Below, in pieces: positions 35,538 to 47,400 of a stretch of 64,000 bases of DNA. Source of the DNA: Norana najaformis (Eukaryota; Annelida; Clitellata; Crassiclitellata; Hormogastridae); NCBI GenBank assembly GCA_964023275.1, contig OZ029919.1, positions 34,032,676 through 34,096,675 on the forward strand, written 5' to 3'. Below the pieces are notes generated by a model. That model was given only the letters and a program-made list of their open reading frames with translations, searched no databases and was not told the DNA's origin. The position numbers were made by a program, and so were the translations under genes. Position 1 is the stretch's first letter, and each line of letters begins with the position of its first letter.

Positions 35538-35869
35538 ATCTAATAATAACTTTTGCAAGTGGAGTAAGGTTGTTGTGCTGGGTTCTTAGCCACTGATCGG
35601 ATAAGACCAGATCAGAGGAAGCGATGTCAGATCAAAGACGAAAAGATTAGAAAAGAAGCGAAATGTAATGAGGTGAGATAATGGGCTGAGATGTGATGAG
35701 CTGTGATGCAATTAGAGATAATGCGCTTCATAAATATGTGCTTCATAATTTGCTTCCGTCAGATAATGGGAAGAAGAGGAATCAAGATGAGATCCGCGAA
35801 AGACGAGACCTGGGCGGGCTAGTAAAAAGATAAGGGGAAGAAGAGGGATCAGGATCTGATCTGCTTGAG

Positions 35870-36015
35870 CTCCTTCCCCCCCCCCCCCTCTCAGTGTTCC
35901 GCAGGGGCCTGAAGACTGTACTGTTCAACTGTGATTTTACTTTTTCGGATCGGAAGCACCTCTGTTGAGTTTATCCTCTAAGAGGCGCTTTATAAATCAC
36001 AAATTACAATTACAA
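35870..36015 (+). mobile_element. LINE 3'-end fragment
   Basis: After a C-rich run (about 35876-35888) the sequence reads ttccgcaggggcctgaagac, then aggcgctttataaatc and ATTACA repeats, matching 27790-27945. Confidence 0.5.
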
Positions 36016-36254
36016 GCTGTGGAAGAGGAGTGTTTTCAGTTTTGAGTGTAAGAACTGCGCAGAGATTGCAAGGGGTGAAGTGATGGAGAGTTTGTGTAAT
36101 GGATCTGTTAGCTCTCGTAATTCTGGCTGGAGTTTATCTCAGAGGGGTGGAAAAGGTTGGCCCTGGCAAGGCTCTGTCTATCTGGGCTCTCCCTATATTC
36201 TATCTGACCTTCTCAGGGATTTGCCCTTACCTACCTATATCCCATGGCTCTGTT

Positions 36255-36425
36255 GCATCGAAATTGTAATCGTAATTCCGAGATTTCTACAGCGCCCAAC
36301 GAAGGCCACGTAACGGGGACCAGCTTATTCACAGGAGCTCAGTCAAAACAAAATCGACAGGCAAAAGGATTCGGTTCCAGGTCAAGATCCAAAAGTCAGG
36401 CAGAGAGACAGTGTAACGGCTACGG
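36255..36425 (-). mobile_element. LINE 3'-end fragment, family B (antisense)
   Basis: cgtaattccgagatttctac, agcgcccaacgaa, agctcagtcaaaacaaaatc and ggttccaggtcaag match the other family B copies. Confidence 0.65.
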
Positions 36426-36660
36426 TGATAGAGAGAGAGAGAAAGAGAGAGAGACAGAGAGAGAGAGAGACAGAGACGGACAGACAGACAGACAGAGAGA
36501 GAGACAGAGACAGACAGAGAGAGAGAAAGAAAGAGAGAGACAAAGACAGAGACAGACAGAGACAGAGACAGAGAGAGAAAGAAAAAGAAAGAAAGAGAGA
36601 GAGACAAAGACACAGACATACAGAGACAGAGACAGACAGAGACAGAGACAAACAGAAGAG
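36426..36660. repeat. (GA)n/(GACA)n purine-rich microsatellite
   Basis: Continuous purine-biased tract extending from the family B fragment. Confidence 0.95.
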
Positions 36661-36817
36661 GAAGAAGTGGTGTCAGGATGGTTGTTTCAATTCTAATGAA
36701 CATACTTTAAGGTATCATCCAACGCGTACCTTCGTTCAACATAAAAAACGCGGCCATTAACTTTATTCATTGCAGCCGACCGCAATACGTACAGACGGAC
36801 ATAGAGTCGGTTTAACC

Positions 36818-36837
36818 ATGAAGGCTGCAGGACTTGG
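36818..36837 (+). other. candidate first coding exon of the otopetrin gene (option 2)
   Basis: ATG at 36818 followed by codons MKAAGL and a consensus donor GTGAGT at 36838. It ends in phase 2 and so also joins otopetrin exon 2. A GC- and CpG-rich stretch follows (36840-37010). Very short, so weak on its own. Confidence 0.25.
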
Positions 36838-37179
36838 GTGAGTTCGCCGCGGGCAGATCGGTGTAGGGGCCGTGGTTGCCCGTCGGCTGGCGCGCTTGCG
36901 GGCAGGCCGCACGTGTGGCTGGACGGACGACCCTGGAAGCGATGGGTGTCGAAGAAGGGCAGGTGCTGGGCCGATCATGGTACCACAGCTGCGTACCGTT
37001 GCTGAGTTTGAAAGAGGAAGAGATAGAGAGTTAGAGATAAACAGACGGACAGACTGATTCATAGGCGGACTGCAGAACTTGAGACAGACATACAGAGACA
37101 TAGGGACAGATGGACATACAGATGGACGCACAAAGAGAGATAGATACAGACAGACCACAAACATGTAGGCAGACACACT

Positions 37180-37572
37180 GCCTCACAGACACACAGACAG
37201 ACACACAGACAGACACACAGACAGACACACAGACAGACACACAGACAGACACACAGACAGACACACAGACAGACACACAGACAGACACACAGACAGACAC
37301 ACAGACAGAGGGTGGGAGTGATGGAGTGGTGGAGGGATGGAGAGATGGAGAGCAAAGCGCTGGCACAGAGGGATGGAGATGAGAGAGATGGAAGACGATC
37401 TGGCTTGATAGGTGGGAGGGAGAGAGGGACGAAGCGGAGAGAGGGATGGGTGGAGGGATGAAGGGAGGGACAAATGAGGGACTGATGGAGTTGAATCAAG
37501 TTGCGAATGGGGAGAAAGTCCAACAGCAACGCATCAAACTCTGCTCGACCCAGCGAATTAATCAGTTCGACA

Positions 37573-37625
<53 letters not shown>

Positions 37626-37965
37626 GGCAGGACGGGCGAGCGAATGAATGAATGAACGAACAAAAGAACGAATGAAAGAAGAAATTAGTGAATGAACAAA
37701 TGTATCAATGTAGATAAATGTTATATTCTTACACATACATACATACATACATACATACATACATACATACATACATACATACATACATACATACATACAT
37801 ACATACATACATACATACATACATACATACATACATACATACATGGATACATACATGGATACATACGTACATACTGTACATACATACATACATGGATACA
37901 TACGTACATACATAAATATATACATAAATATATACATGCATACATACATACATACATACATAATT
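37180..37965. repeat. ACACAGACAG, (ACAG)n and (ACAT)n arrays
   Basis: A 12-bp periodic acacagacagac array at about 37185-37310, (ACAG)n at 37568-37626, and (ACAT)n from 37732 to 37965 with variants towards the right. Unique sequence lies between them. Confidence 0.95.
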
Positions 37966-38225
37966 ACAATAATTCTAGCAACATTTCCTATTGATGCTGC
38001 TGTGTTATGTAGACCAGACAGGTGAAATTGATTTGGTATCAATTACAAAATCGTCAGATAAAACCGGTTAGAAATGCGGCTCTCAGTATAAATTATAATG
38101 ATGATTCTTTGACCCATATACAGTAATCTAACAGGAGCGGTCTAGCTTTAAAATGCTCAGTTTTTCAATCTCTCTTCATTTGCATTCAAAAGGTTCACAG
38201 TTCGGGGCTTGGCTCTCCTCTCAGT

Positions 38226-38336
<111 letters not shown>

Positions 38337-38405
38337 GCTCAATCACTCAATAGTTCTCATCTATCCCGTCTGTAAAGTGGGAAGGCGCTGATTTTCTCCT
38401 CTTCA

Positions 38406-38770
38406 AATAATAATAATAATAATAATAATGATGATGATGATGATGATGATGATGATAATAATCATAATAAAAATAATAATAATGATAATAATAATAGCAA
38501 CAACAACGACAACAATGATAATAATACGATTTATAGAGCGCCGTAGTACGGCCGAGGCCGAGAAAAGGGCGCTGTACGTGTATAATTATTCGCTTGCCCT
38601 TGAGCCGACAACGGATTATGCAACACAGTCACGTTCGAATGCATCCCGTCTCGGTCGAGAGCTTTCCGCGTATCTGGCACTAGGATGCTGCGACTATGTG
38701 TCACTGGACCGTGACGAGTAGATGCGGAAATTTGACGGACGCGGTCCACTGCTTCGTGTGCGGCATCGTG
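38406..38770 (-). mobile_element. SINE family E body with (AAT/ATG)n tail
   Basis: gatttatagagcgccgtagtacggccgag (read on plus) matches the 34000-34035 copy. The AAT/ATG array at 38406-38525 is its tail on the minus strand. Confidence 0.5.
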
Positions 38771-38939
38771 TAGAAGCAGAAACTGCTGCTCGTTTGAAAT
38801 TAGTGTCTGGAAACAGCAGATACTGAAGGGGTCGAATGGGGATCTTCGACATTGTCTGTCTGGTCGTCTGTCGCATCAATGTTGCGGCTAAACCAGTGTC
38901 TGATTTGTTTTTACTAGACAAAAGGATTTATATACTTAT

Positions 38940-39150
38940 TTTATCTATATTCTGTTTGCTTATTTTAAAGTCCTGTCATTTCGTTCTCAAATTAAAACTC
39001 TTAAAACATACTTTTTTTCAAATTGCTTATCCACCGTAGGCTGTCTCTCTGTCCTGTGGACTGACCTTCTGGATATTGACCTGATTGTGGCTTGGCTTTG
39101 GTGCGCCATCGATTGATACCTTGTGCATTAGACACCGGCGCATTAGAAGT

Positions 39151-39197
<47 letters not shown>

Positions 39198-39220
39198 ATA
39201 ATAATAATAATAATAATTAT

Positions 39221-39253
<33 letters not shown>

Positions 39254-39255
39254 TA
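38940..39255 (+). mobile_element. LINE C-terminus plus 3' UTR with (ACT)n/(AAT)n tail
   Basis: A plus-strand frame ends KLKLLKHTFFQIAYPP and a stop at about 39039, matching the KLKKHLFRLIYPP ending at 21650-21690. The 3' UTR (gactgaccttctgg, ttgtgcattagaca, gcgcattagaag) leads into trinucleotide arrays. Confidence 0.65.
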
Positions 39256-39284
39256 TTTTCGGGGGAATCTGAATCTGAGACGCA

Positions 39285-39400
39285 AGACACGTGTTTGTGT
39301 AAACAACTTGTCTGGAGTTGTTACACGGAGTACGCTCAGCAGGCTCAAACCCACAATCGTTGGATTACGCACCCACCGAGTTGACGACTACCATGGAACA
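39285..39400 (-). mobile_element. SINE family F fragment
   Basis: gtaaacaacttgtctgg, ttacacggagta and ggctcaaacccacaatcg (plus view) match the 5640-5700 copy. Confidence 0.55.
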
Positions 39401-39749
39401 TGTCAAGACCAGACATTAGAGGTTCTGGTCACTGTGGTGTTTGCTGCTACCAGAGATGGTCTTTTCGCAGGATCATACTAACCACACTGATCTTCATCAT
39501 CATAGGTGGAGTCGGTCTTGCGTGACCAGCGCATGGAATTACCAAGCATACGGATGTACTTGCTTCCATGTATCCAAGAGAATAGCCTGTGATGCTGGCT
39601 GGGCTGGTCTCGAAAATTCTCTTGCACAGTACTCCGTTTGAGTGTTTGCGTGAGTTGTGATGCAAATGCTGTAGAATTCCCTTAGCAGCTTTAGTACTTT
39701 TCGACACTATGCGTGGATTTTATGGAAATCTTGAGATAATGTCGTTATG

Positions 39750-40005
39750 GATATCTAGAGATACTGTTGTTAGAATATTCGAGATGCTGTCATTAGAATA
39801 TTCGAGATACTGCCGTTAGAATATTCGAGATAATGTTGTTAGAATATTCGAGATACTGTCATTAGAATATTCGAGATGCTGTCATTAGAATATTCGAGAT
39901 ACTGTTATTAGAATATTCGAGATACTGCCGTTAGAATATTCGAGATAATGTTGTTAGAATATTCGCGATACTGTCGTTGGAATATTCGTTATACTGTCTT
40001 TAGAA
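39750..40005 (+). repeat. 23-bp minisatellite
   Basis: About 11 copies of a 23-bp unit ending ttagaatattcg. Variants (actgccgtt followed by aatgttgtt) recur in the same order about 115 bp apart, showing block duplication. Confidence 0.9.
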
Positions 40006-40701
40006 ATCAACGATCGTAAGGGTGTCAATACCTTGCAAGAATATACTGCAAGATATTTAGAAATGATCTTGTTTGATGGATCTAGGTATAAAATACCATC
40101 AATATAATATGTTCAACAGCTTCAGTGCAACGTGTCCAACGGCTTCATTGTTATATGCTGATTCCCATGGCACCCAAATGACCTGGGTCATGGTGACCTG
40201 ATTTGACTAAGCGCCGGTGTATAAGCTGGTCTCCATGACATCGCTTTTGAATAACGCTAAGAAACTTTGGAGGTTTACATTTAAATTACATTTGCAGCAA
40301 TGTTCAACAGTTTCAGCCAGTACAAATATGTTCAACGGTTCATCTCAGCGCAATCGGAAGGTGTGAAGCATCATATGTATTTTAAGGAGCTACAGTACAT
40401 GTTTCATCGATAGCGATTAGCGCGATGTTGGATATACTTGAGTAATGTTGCGACTTCCAGTAATCTGCTGAGTAAAGTCTCACTGGCCTATCGATTGGAT
40501 AGGCTAAAGCTAAATCTGGGATTTTAATTCGGTATGTTGTGACTTCACTTGGCAGCGAATATGGGTTTCGAGGGTATAGACAGGACTGGGGCATATCAGT
40601 TGATTGACACATATTAGTGTGTTTGCTAGGACGAGAAACTTTCGAATTTGTTTCGTGAATGGACAAGTAGGGTTCCCGTTCTAACTCTTGTGATCATACG
40701 C

Positions 40702-40733
<32 letters not shown>

Positions 40734-42500
40734 AGTCTGTCTGTCTTTGCCGTCCCTGTGTCTTTCTGTACCTTTTTGCCTTTCTCGTTCCATCTGCTTC
40801 TCTTTCTCAGGCACTCAGTCAGTCACTCTCTCACGTACTCAATTTGTCTTCTTTACTTTCTTTCTGTGATTCTATATCTTGTTCTGCTCCTTTTTCTTCA
40901 ATGTACCTGTCGGTCACAGTCTGTTTTTCTCTGTCTCTTTCTCTGTCTGTCTATTTCTCTGTATCGCTCTCCTTCTCTTTATCTTTCCGTTACTTCTAGC
41001 GTCCAACCATTCCACCATGCATACAATCGATAAATGAATCCAAATGAGTCGAAACTTATACAAAGGGCTTCAGTGAAAACATTCTCAAAATCGGATGCTA
41101 CGTTCGTGTAGAGGCTCCTAGGCAGCTATCGAGGACACATTCGATTCATCTCAGCAGTCTACAGTTCTGGAACTCTCTTTCCTTCTGGCTGGAATTAATC
41201 CCTCCTAGTTCTGGAACACACGGTACAAATCTCTCAGAAGTAGGCCATTCGCGTCTGTGGTGGGTGCAATCTATTATACCGGAAAACACATTTTAACTCT
41301 CGTAGAAACATTCCGAACAGTTCTGCAGCCTGCAACACACACCGCTGTGCACGATTCTACACCAGCATTCAGATATCATCCGGCCTCACCTTTTTCTCTT
41401 GCGGGGCAGCCTGCCCTGGATAATGTTATCAAGTGCTCGCGTGCCCCTTCGGTTCTAAACTGAACTGATAGGATATTCAGACTGAGGAGAGGCAAGTCTG
41501 TTTCTTTCAACACTAGACATCTTCGTCGGCTGTCCGTCTTCCGGACAGCGTTGAAAGTTCTGTGTTCCAGAGAAGATAAACTCTACGAAATCTGATCTCT
41601 ATCAACGCAGGCAAAGGCGTTAATGCGTACACGATCTGCGCACTCTCAAAAGTAAATAGTCCGTGCTAAGGGCAGACATTTGTGTCGAAGTTTTGAAGAC
41701 ACAATTTGCTTTCAAAGCACATTCATCGTTGCCTGCCGGCAGACAGTGTTGGCTGATTAGTTCAAAAGGTCACAATAATGCCTGGTCATACGCCACATTC
41801 GCTTGCTTTATAACCCGACAAATGATGTCTAAGAGCGATCTGTCGACAGTAGGGCCTGCTGCTATAAGACATTATTTTTTTAGAGTGCAGGCCACAGTGA
41901 CTGCGCTATCTTAACAGCTGAAAAGGCTAACAGGGCTATAAACCTGCTAAAAATAGGGCTAAAAAGTCTGCATAGTTGTCTGGTTTTAACAACATGACTT
42001 TAAGAGGCCTCTGATTCAAGTTTTACATTGGCACGTTAATCATATTATTATTATTATTATTAGTAGTAGTAGTAGTAGTATTAGTATTATTAATCATCAT
42101 CATCGGTGCTTAGAGAGCTTAGAGAGCTTCCATTGAAACTAACAACAACAAGCTTTCCAAACCCTCCCCCCATATCCCGCAGTGGAGCAGCCCTGTATTT
42201 CGACGGCTATCAAGAAACCGTGGGGCTCGTTCCTATCCCTTCCCTGGCACGGAATTGGACAACTTGCTGAGCTAACCCTTTCCAAGCCCGCATTTAATTC
42301 ACATCTACCCCAGATTTCTCGGATTATCGCGACACCTGGCGGCTCTCTCTGGCAGGAAGTAAATTGTCGGATACATCTGCAGATGCAAATTCAAATCGCT
42401 CTGCTTTGGAGGCGGCCACAAGCGACCACGTGACCGGAAGTAGGGCTACATCAGATTGAGGCGCTCGTTGGGAAGAACGCAGGGTTCCCACGGTCGTCTG
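40006..42500. other. no gene recognised
   Basis: Unique sequence with a (TGTC)n tract at about 40700-40745 and ATT/AGT units at 42040-42100. Short frames at 41663-41914 and 42182-42433 have no family resemblance. Confidence 0.5.
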
Positions 42501-42516
42501 GACCTGAAGGGTCACG

Positions 42517-42524
42517 TATAAAAG
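42517..42524 (+). promoter_or_regulatory. TATA-box-like TATAAAAG
   Basis: A good TATA match 44 bp before the ATG of first-exon option 3 and ~1.9 kb before otopetrin exon 2. Expected initiation would be about 42547. Confidence 0.3.
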
Positions 42525-42560
42525 CCAGTGTAAAGTGCGATAGCTTGTAGCGTAACGAGT

Positions 42561-42676
42561 ATGAACAGTAAATGGTTTATCGATGAGGAATCCGTCCGAA
42601 ATGAACTACGTTGGAGCATAAGAATGTGTGAACACAATAGCAGCTATCTGAAACAGGATAATTCGTCAACAGGACG
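42561..42676 (+). other. candidate first coding exon of the otopetrin gene (option 3)
   Basis: ATG at 42561 and 116 bp of hydrophilic codons, ending in phase 2 at donor GTAACG (42677). It joins otopetrin exon 2 in frame and is the only option with a TATA-like element in front. Confidence 0.3.
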
Positions 42677-43139
42677 GTAACGACTTCGAAACGCACGAAG
42701 AAGCGGTTAAAAAAACATTCACAACACTAAAAGCGGTTGGATGAAAGGTGTTTAAACAAGTCGTAACTTGGTGGATGAAATTCATTCAAGTACAGAACAG
42801 TTAAGTGAATAAAAATCACAAAAGTACAAAACCTTTGCGTGAATTAAATTCCAACACAAAAGCCACAGCGGCGGACGTTAAGGGGAGCACTAGAAAAAAC
42901 TGCAGCGGATGACAAACAGTGCCGTTTGGACTGGGCTGATAAGACTGCTTCGGAAACGATGCTTCGTCGCCATGGAAACTCATCCAGCCGAGACCGCCAT
43001 CTTTCGATTGCAAGCACCTTCGATTCAGACGACTTCGAGATTAGCTTTGTCGCCATTCGTGACCTTCTAACTACCCGTATATACAGGTAAATTATCCCAC
43101 CTATGAGTAGTCAGCTCATTAGAGCAATGTCTCCTCAGT

Positions 43140-44240
43140 ATTCAGTATTTAATGGCATCTTGTGGCTCCCAGGGCTGTGGCGTTTACCTTACCTTCATTA
43201 TACCATCTATCGCTTATTCGCGGGCGAATGGTAGTAGTTTCTGCTTAACGAAGATGGTTAGCGTCGCCCTCCTCCTTAATCCAGGCTTCGGACTGGCACC
43301 ACCAGACAGTGGCTTTGGATGGATTCCAGCAGTTTAACGACATCTTATGGCATCAAAGACCGTTGATGTCGGTAGGAAAAAATTTAACAGTTCTGACTGT
43401 CAGACTTACTTTTCAGCCAGCTACATCATCCTGTATCAACTGGCGATTAGTTTTCAATGTTTGACGGCATCTTATAGCATCAAAGGCCGTTGACGTCGAC
43501 TGGAAAAGTTTTGTGGAGTTCTCACTTTTTCTGGATAATAAATCCTAGTTAGCTGTGATCATCAGCGATTGAACGCAACTGGTATATAAATAGGAGAAGA
43601 CACCCGTTTTAAAGGTATCTATTACTGCTGAGCATTTCGTAACAGGGATGCAAAATCCCGATTGCTGAAGAAGAAAAATGCAGGTATTTAGGTTTTCCAG
43701 ATTTTTAGGTGTTATTATTAGGCCTCTCCATAAGATGACTTAAATGGAACCATAGCTGTGTATATTTGACAAATATTTGACAATGAGTTCATTGTCGCGG
43801 TGCAGGGACAGGATCTCCTTAAACATCGCAATCGCAGCATTGTTAAATAATTACAATTTATTTTTTAAATCAAAAACTATAAAAACAAAATCAGGTTTTT
43901 TCTCTCATCTTTTCTACCAAAAATCAACAACCTGAAAACCTAATTTTGGACTTTCGTACAGTTTTAGATTTAACCGACTATAAAAAACAACGATAGAACG
44001 CAACTGAATTATAAATAGGAGAACGTGAACGCGTTTAAAAGGTGTCTATTAAAACTGAGCACATTTTAGTTTATTTCAGTTTGGTTGTTTAGTAAGCTGT
44101 TATTTAGTATTAGCTTTTTTATACCCGATTTAATGAACTAAATCAAGACTGGACGCAACTTAACCATAAATAGCAAACGATGAACGTATTTTAAAGGTGT
44201 CCAATTTCAGCTGCTCATTTTGCAATGGTTTTCAATGTTT
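43140..44240 (+). repeat. composite dispersed repeat, family C (copy in otopetrin upstream intron)
   Basis: Alternates beta blocks (agtttaacgacatcttatgg ... ccgttgacgtc) with alpha blocks (gcaactg..tataaataggag ... aaggtgtctatta). Between alpha blocks lies a ~340-bp core (43645-43990) that recurs at 53445-53770 (landmark gagttcattgtcgcggtgca). Confidence 0.75.
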
Positions 44241-44402
44241 AACGAATTCCGATCATTTTCGATCGTGTGTATAGTTTCTGTTTAACGACGCCGTGCCATA
44301 ACATCGTCGTCGTCGTCGTCATCATCATCACCGTCGGCATCATCATCATTTGTTGTCTGTATGATAACCATCATGGTGATCAAAATGGTTGTGTTTTGAC
44401 AG

Positions 44403-47400
44403 GTCAGCAATGGTTCACCTGTTGGGTGGAGTATATGGACTGACCGTGGTCATCCTTGGACTGGTCTTTGCTCTGGCTGCGGCCTTGACCTTGGGCTACA
44501 GGTCAAACAACGGTCAAGACTCTTTCTATCTCGAGGTACGTCGGCCGCTATTACGAACCTCGAAAAGTCGCTACATAAATTTACTCAGTGAACGAACCAG
44601 CCAACCAACGAATGAATGAACGAACGAATGAACTGAATAAATAAATGAGCATATTACAGGCGGTTTCCTTGTCTTGCCTTACCTTGCCTTAACTTACCTT
44701 ACCTTACCTTACTTTACTGTACCTTACCTTACCTTACCTTAACTCACCTTACCCTACCTTAGCGTAGTTTACCTTACCTTACCTCACTCTACCTTACCTT
44801 ACCTTAACTTATCTTGCCTTACCTTAAACTGACCTGACCTGTCTTGACCCGACCTGACCTCATGAAATGCTGTTGATTGCAGGTGTTTCAGGTGTACATG
44901 TACACGATGTCGCTACTGTTCCTGGCTTACCTGCACGCGCACCTGTTGAGGAACCCTAGTCAGCCGATGATAACAGCTTCCGATAAGCTGGAGGTGGAGG
45001 AAAAAAGCGCCGAGAAGATCAACCGTGAGCGCCATTTCTTAAGTGAAGTTCAGCCTACGTAGGCCAAAGTGTCCACGACAATGTAGCCCACAGTTCAGAA
45101 AAAAATAAAAATATAGGCCAATGTTCAGGCTACTTGGAAAATATACGTCAAAGTGCATTGCGGATTAGGAAGGGAAGGGATGGATGGGATGGGGTGGTAT
45201 GGAATAGGATGGGATAGTATGGAATATAGGATACGATAGGATACGATAGGATAGGAATGGATATGATATATGATATGATGAGATATGATTGATATGATTG
45301 ATATGATATGATATGATAGGATAGAATTGAATATGATATGATATGATAGGATGGGATAGGATACGATAGAACAGGAACGGATATGATATATGATATGATA
45401 TGATATGATAGGATAGGATATGATATGGCATGATATGATATATGGTAGGATAGGATAGAATGGGATATGATATGATATGATAGGATGGGATAGGATACGA
45501 TAGGACAGGAATGGATATGATATATGATATGATAGGATATGATAGGATAGGATATGTTTGGACACATTAGCTTGAATTTAGATTTGAATTAAATTGGACT
45601 GCAATAGATTAAATTTCTATCTGACGACGCTAATCGACTACAACTGCGATCATAAATCCTCCGACGTCTTCCTTCCATCAACTAAGACTAAAGTAGGTCA
45701 TCGACCCTTTGGGGTCACCGGCCGAAGTGCGTCTAACAGCCTCTGACATCTTTTCACAGAATACAGGAAAACAAAAGTTTCAATGCTTTCAAAAACCAAT
45801 TGAAATTCTTTCTGTTATGTAACTCTTAGTACTTGCGCTGCGCATTGACTACATTGTGAAGCACCCTTGAAGTATCCTATCGTATCCTATCCTATCCTTA
45901 CCTATCCTATGCCATGCTATCCTATGCTATCCTATCCTATCCTTATCCGCTATCTTGTAGAAACTGTCATCTTTACAATTACAATTAGATTGGATTGCAC
46001 TGGATTGGACTTCTTCCCCTTCTTCTTCTTATCCCTCTTTCCGCTCCAATCCCAAACACCACCCACCGTAGCTGCCACGCTGTCTCTCTGCCTGACTCTT
46101 GGATCTTGACCTGGAACCGAACACTTTTGCCTATCGATTTTGTTTTGACTGAGCGCCTGTGAATAAACTGGTCCCCGTGACGTGGCTTTCGTTGGGCGCT
46201 ATAGAAATCTCGGGATTACGATTACGACAGTAATAATAAGGTAAGATTACACTAGAGTGAACTAGATTAGATTATATTAGTTTACTTTAGATTAAATTAC
46301 ATTAAATTAAATTGGATGAGATCTGACCTGACCTGACCTGATCTGACCTGCACTCACCTGACCTGACCTGACTAGAAATTGGAACAACGTTGCTTCATAC
46401 ATTTTTGACCTAGATTAAGCTTTCATGGTTTATTTCTGTTGGCGTTTCGTCCGCTGATCCTAGTGGAGGAGTTGGAGAGCGGGGAGAAGACCGCCTGCCC
46501 GGAGACCCGATCTAAGTCGGCCACTCCTATTCCAAGTGGCCAGACGCCGCCGAGGACCCTCCGCCACCAGACGAGACCACGAGTCACGTTCGACGGACGA
46601 GACGTCAATTTCTATCTCAGACTTGGAACAATCGGTAATAGATGATTCTTAGATGATTATTATTAGCCGAATCCCATTAGCCGAGTCTTATTAGCCAAAT
46701 CTTAGCTGATTTTTATTAGCCGAGTCTTATTAGCCGAGTTTTATCAATCAATTCTTAGGTGGTTCTTATTATCCGAGTCTTATTAGCCGAGTCTTACCAG
46801 CCGATTCTTAGAGAATTCTTATTAGCCGAGTCTTATTAGCCCAGTCTTATCAGCCGATTCTTAGAGAATTCTTATTATTCGAGTCTTATTAGCCGAGTCT
46901 TATTAGTCAATTCTTAGAGAATTCTTATTATCCGAGTCTTTTTAGCCGAGTCTTATCAGTCAATTCTTAGGGAATTCTTATTATCCGGGTCTTATTAGCC
47001 GAGTCTTATCAGCCAATTCTTAAAGAATTCTAATTAGCCGAGTCTCATTAGCCGAGTTTCATTAGCCAAGTTTTATTAGCCGAGTTTTATGAACCTATTC
47101 TTAGATGGTTCATATTAGATGATTCTTATTAGCCGAGTCTCCTTAGCCGAGTTTTATCAGCAAATTCTTAGCTGATTCCTATTAGCCTAGTCTTATCAGC
47201 CGATTCTTCGATTATTCTTATCAGCCGAGTCTTATTAGCCTAAACATCTCAGGTCCTAACAGCATAACTCTTAGCTAGTGTAGTTATATTAAATTTTACG
47301 TTAATTTTAAATATGAATCAAATTCTAATTTTGTCAGTTTCAAGTTAATAAGAAGTAAAGTTATCGGTAAATATCACGTTAACCGGAAGTAGAAATATCT

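Noticed and set aside
36425-38042. Frames encoding Cys-Val-Ser, Thr-Asp or Tyr-Ile-His repeats
   Set aside because: They follow the GACA, ACACAGACAG and ACAT arrays.
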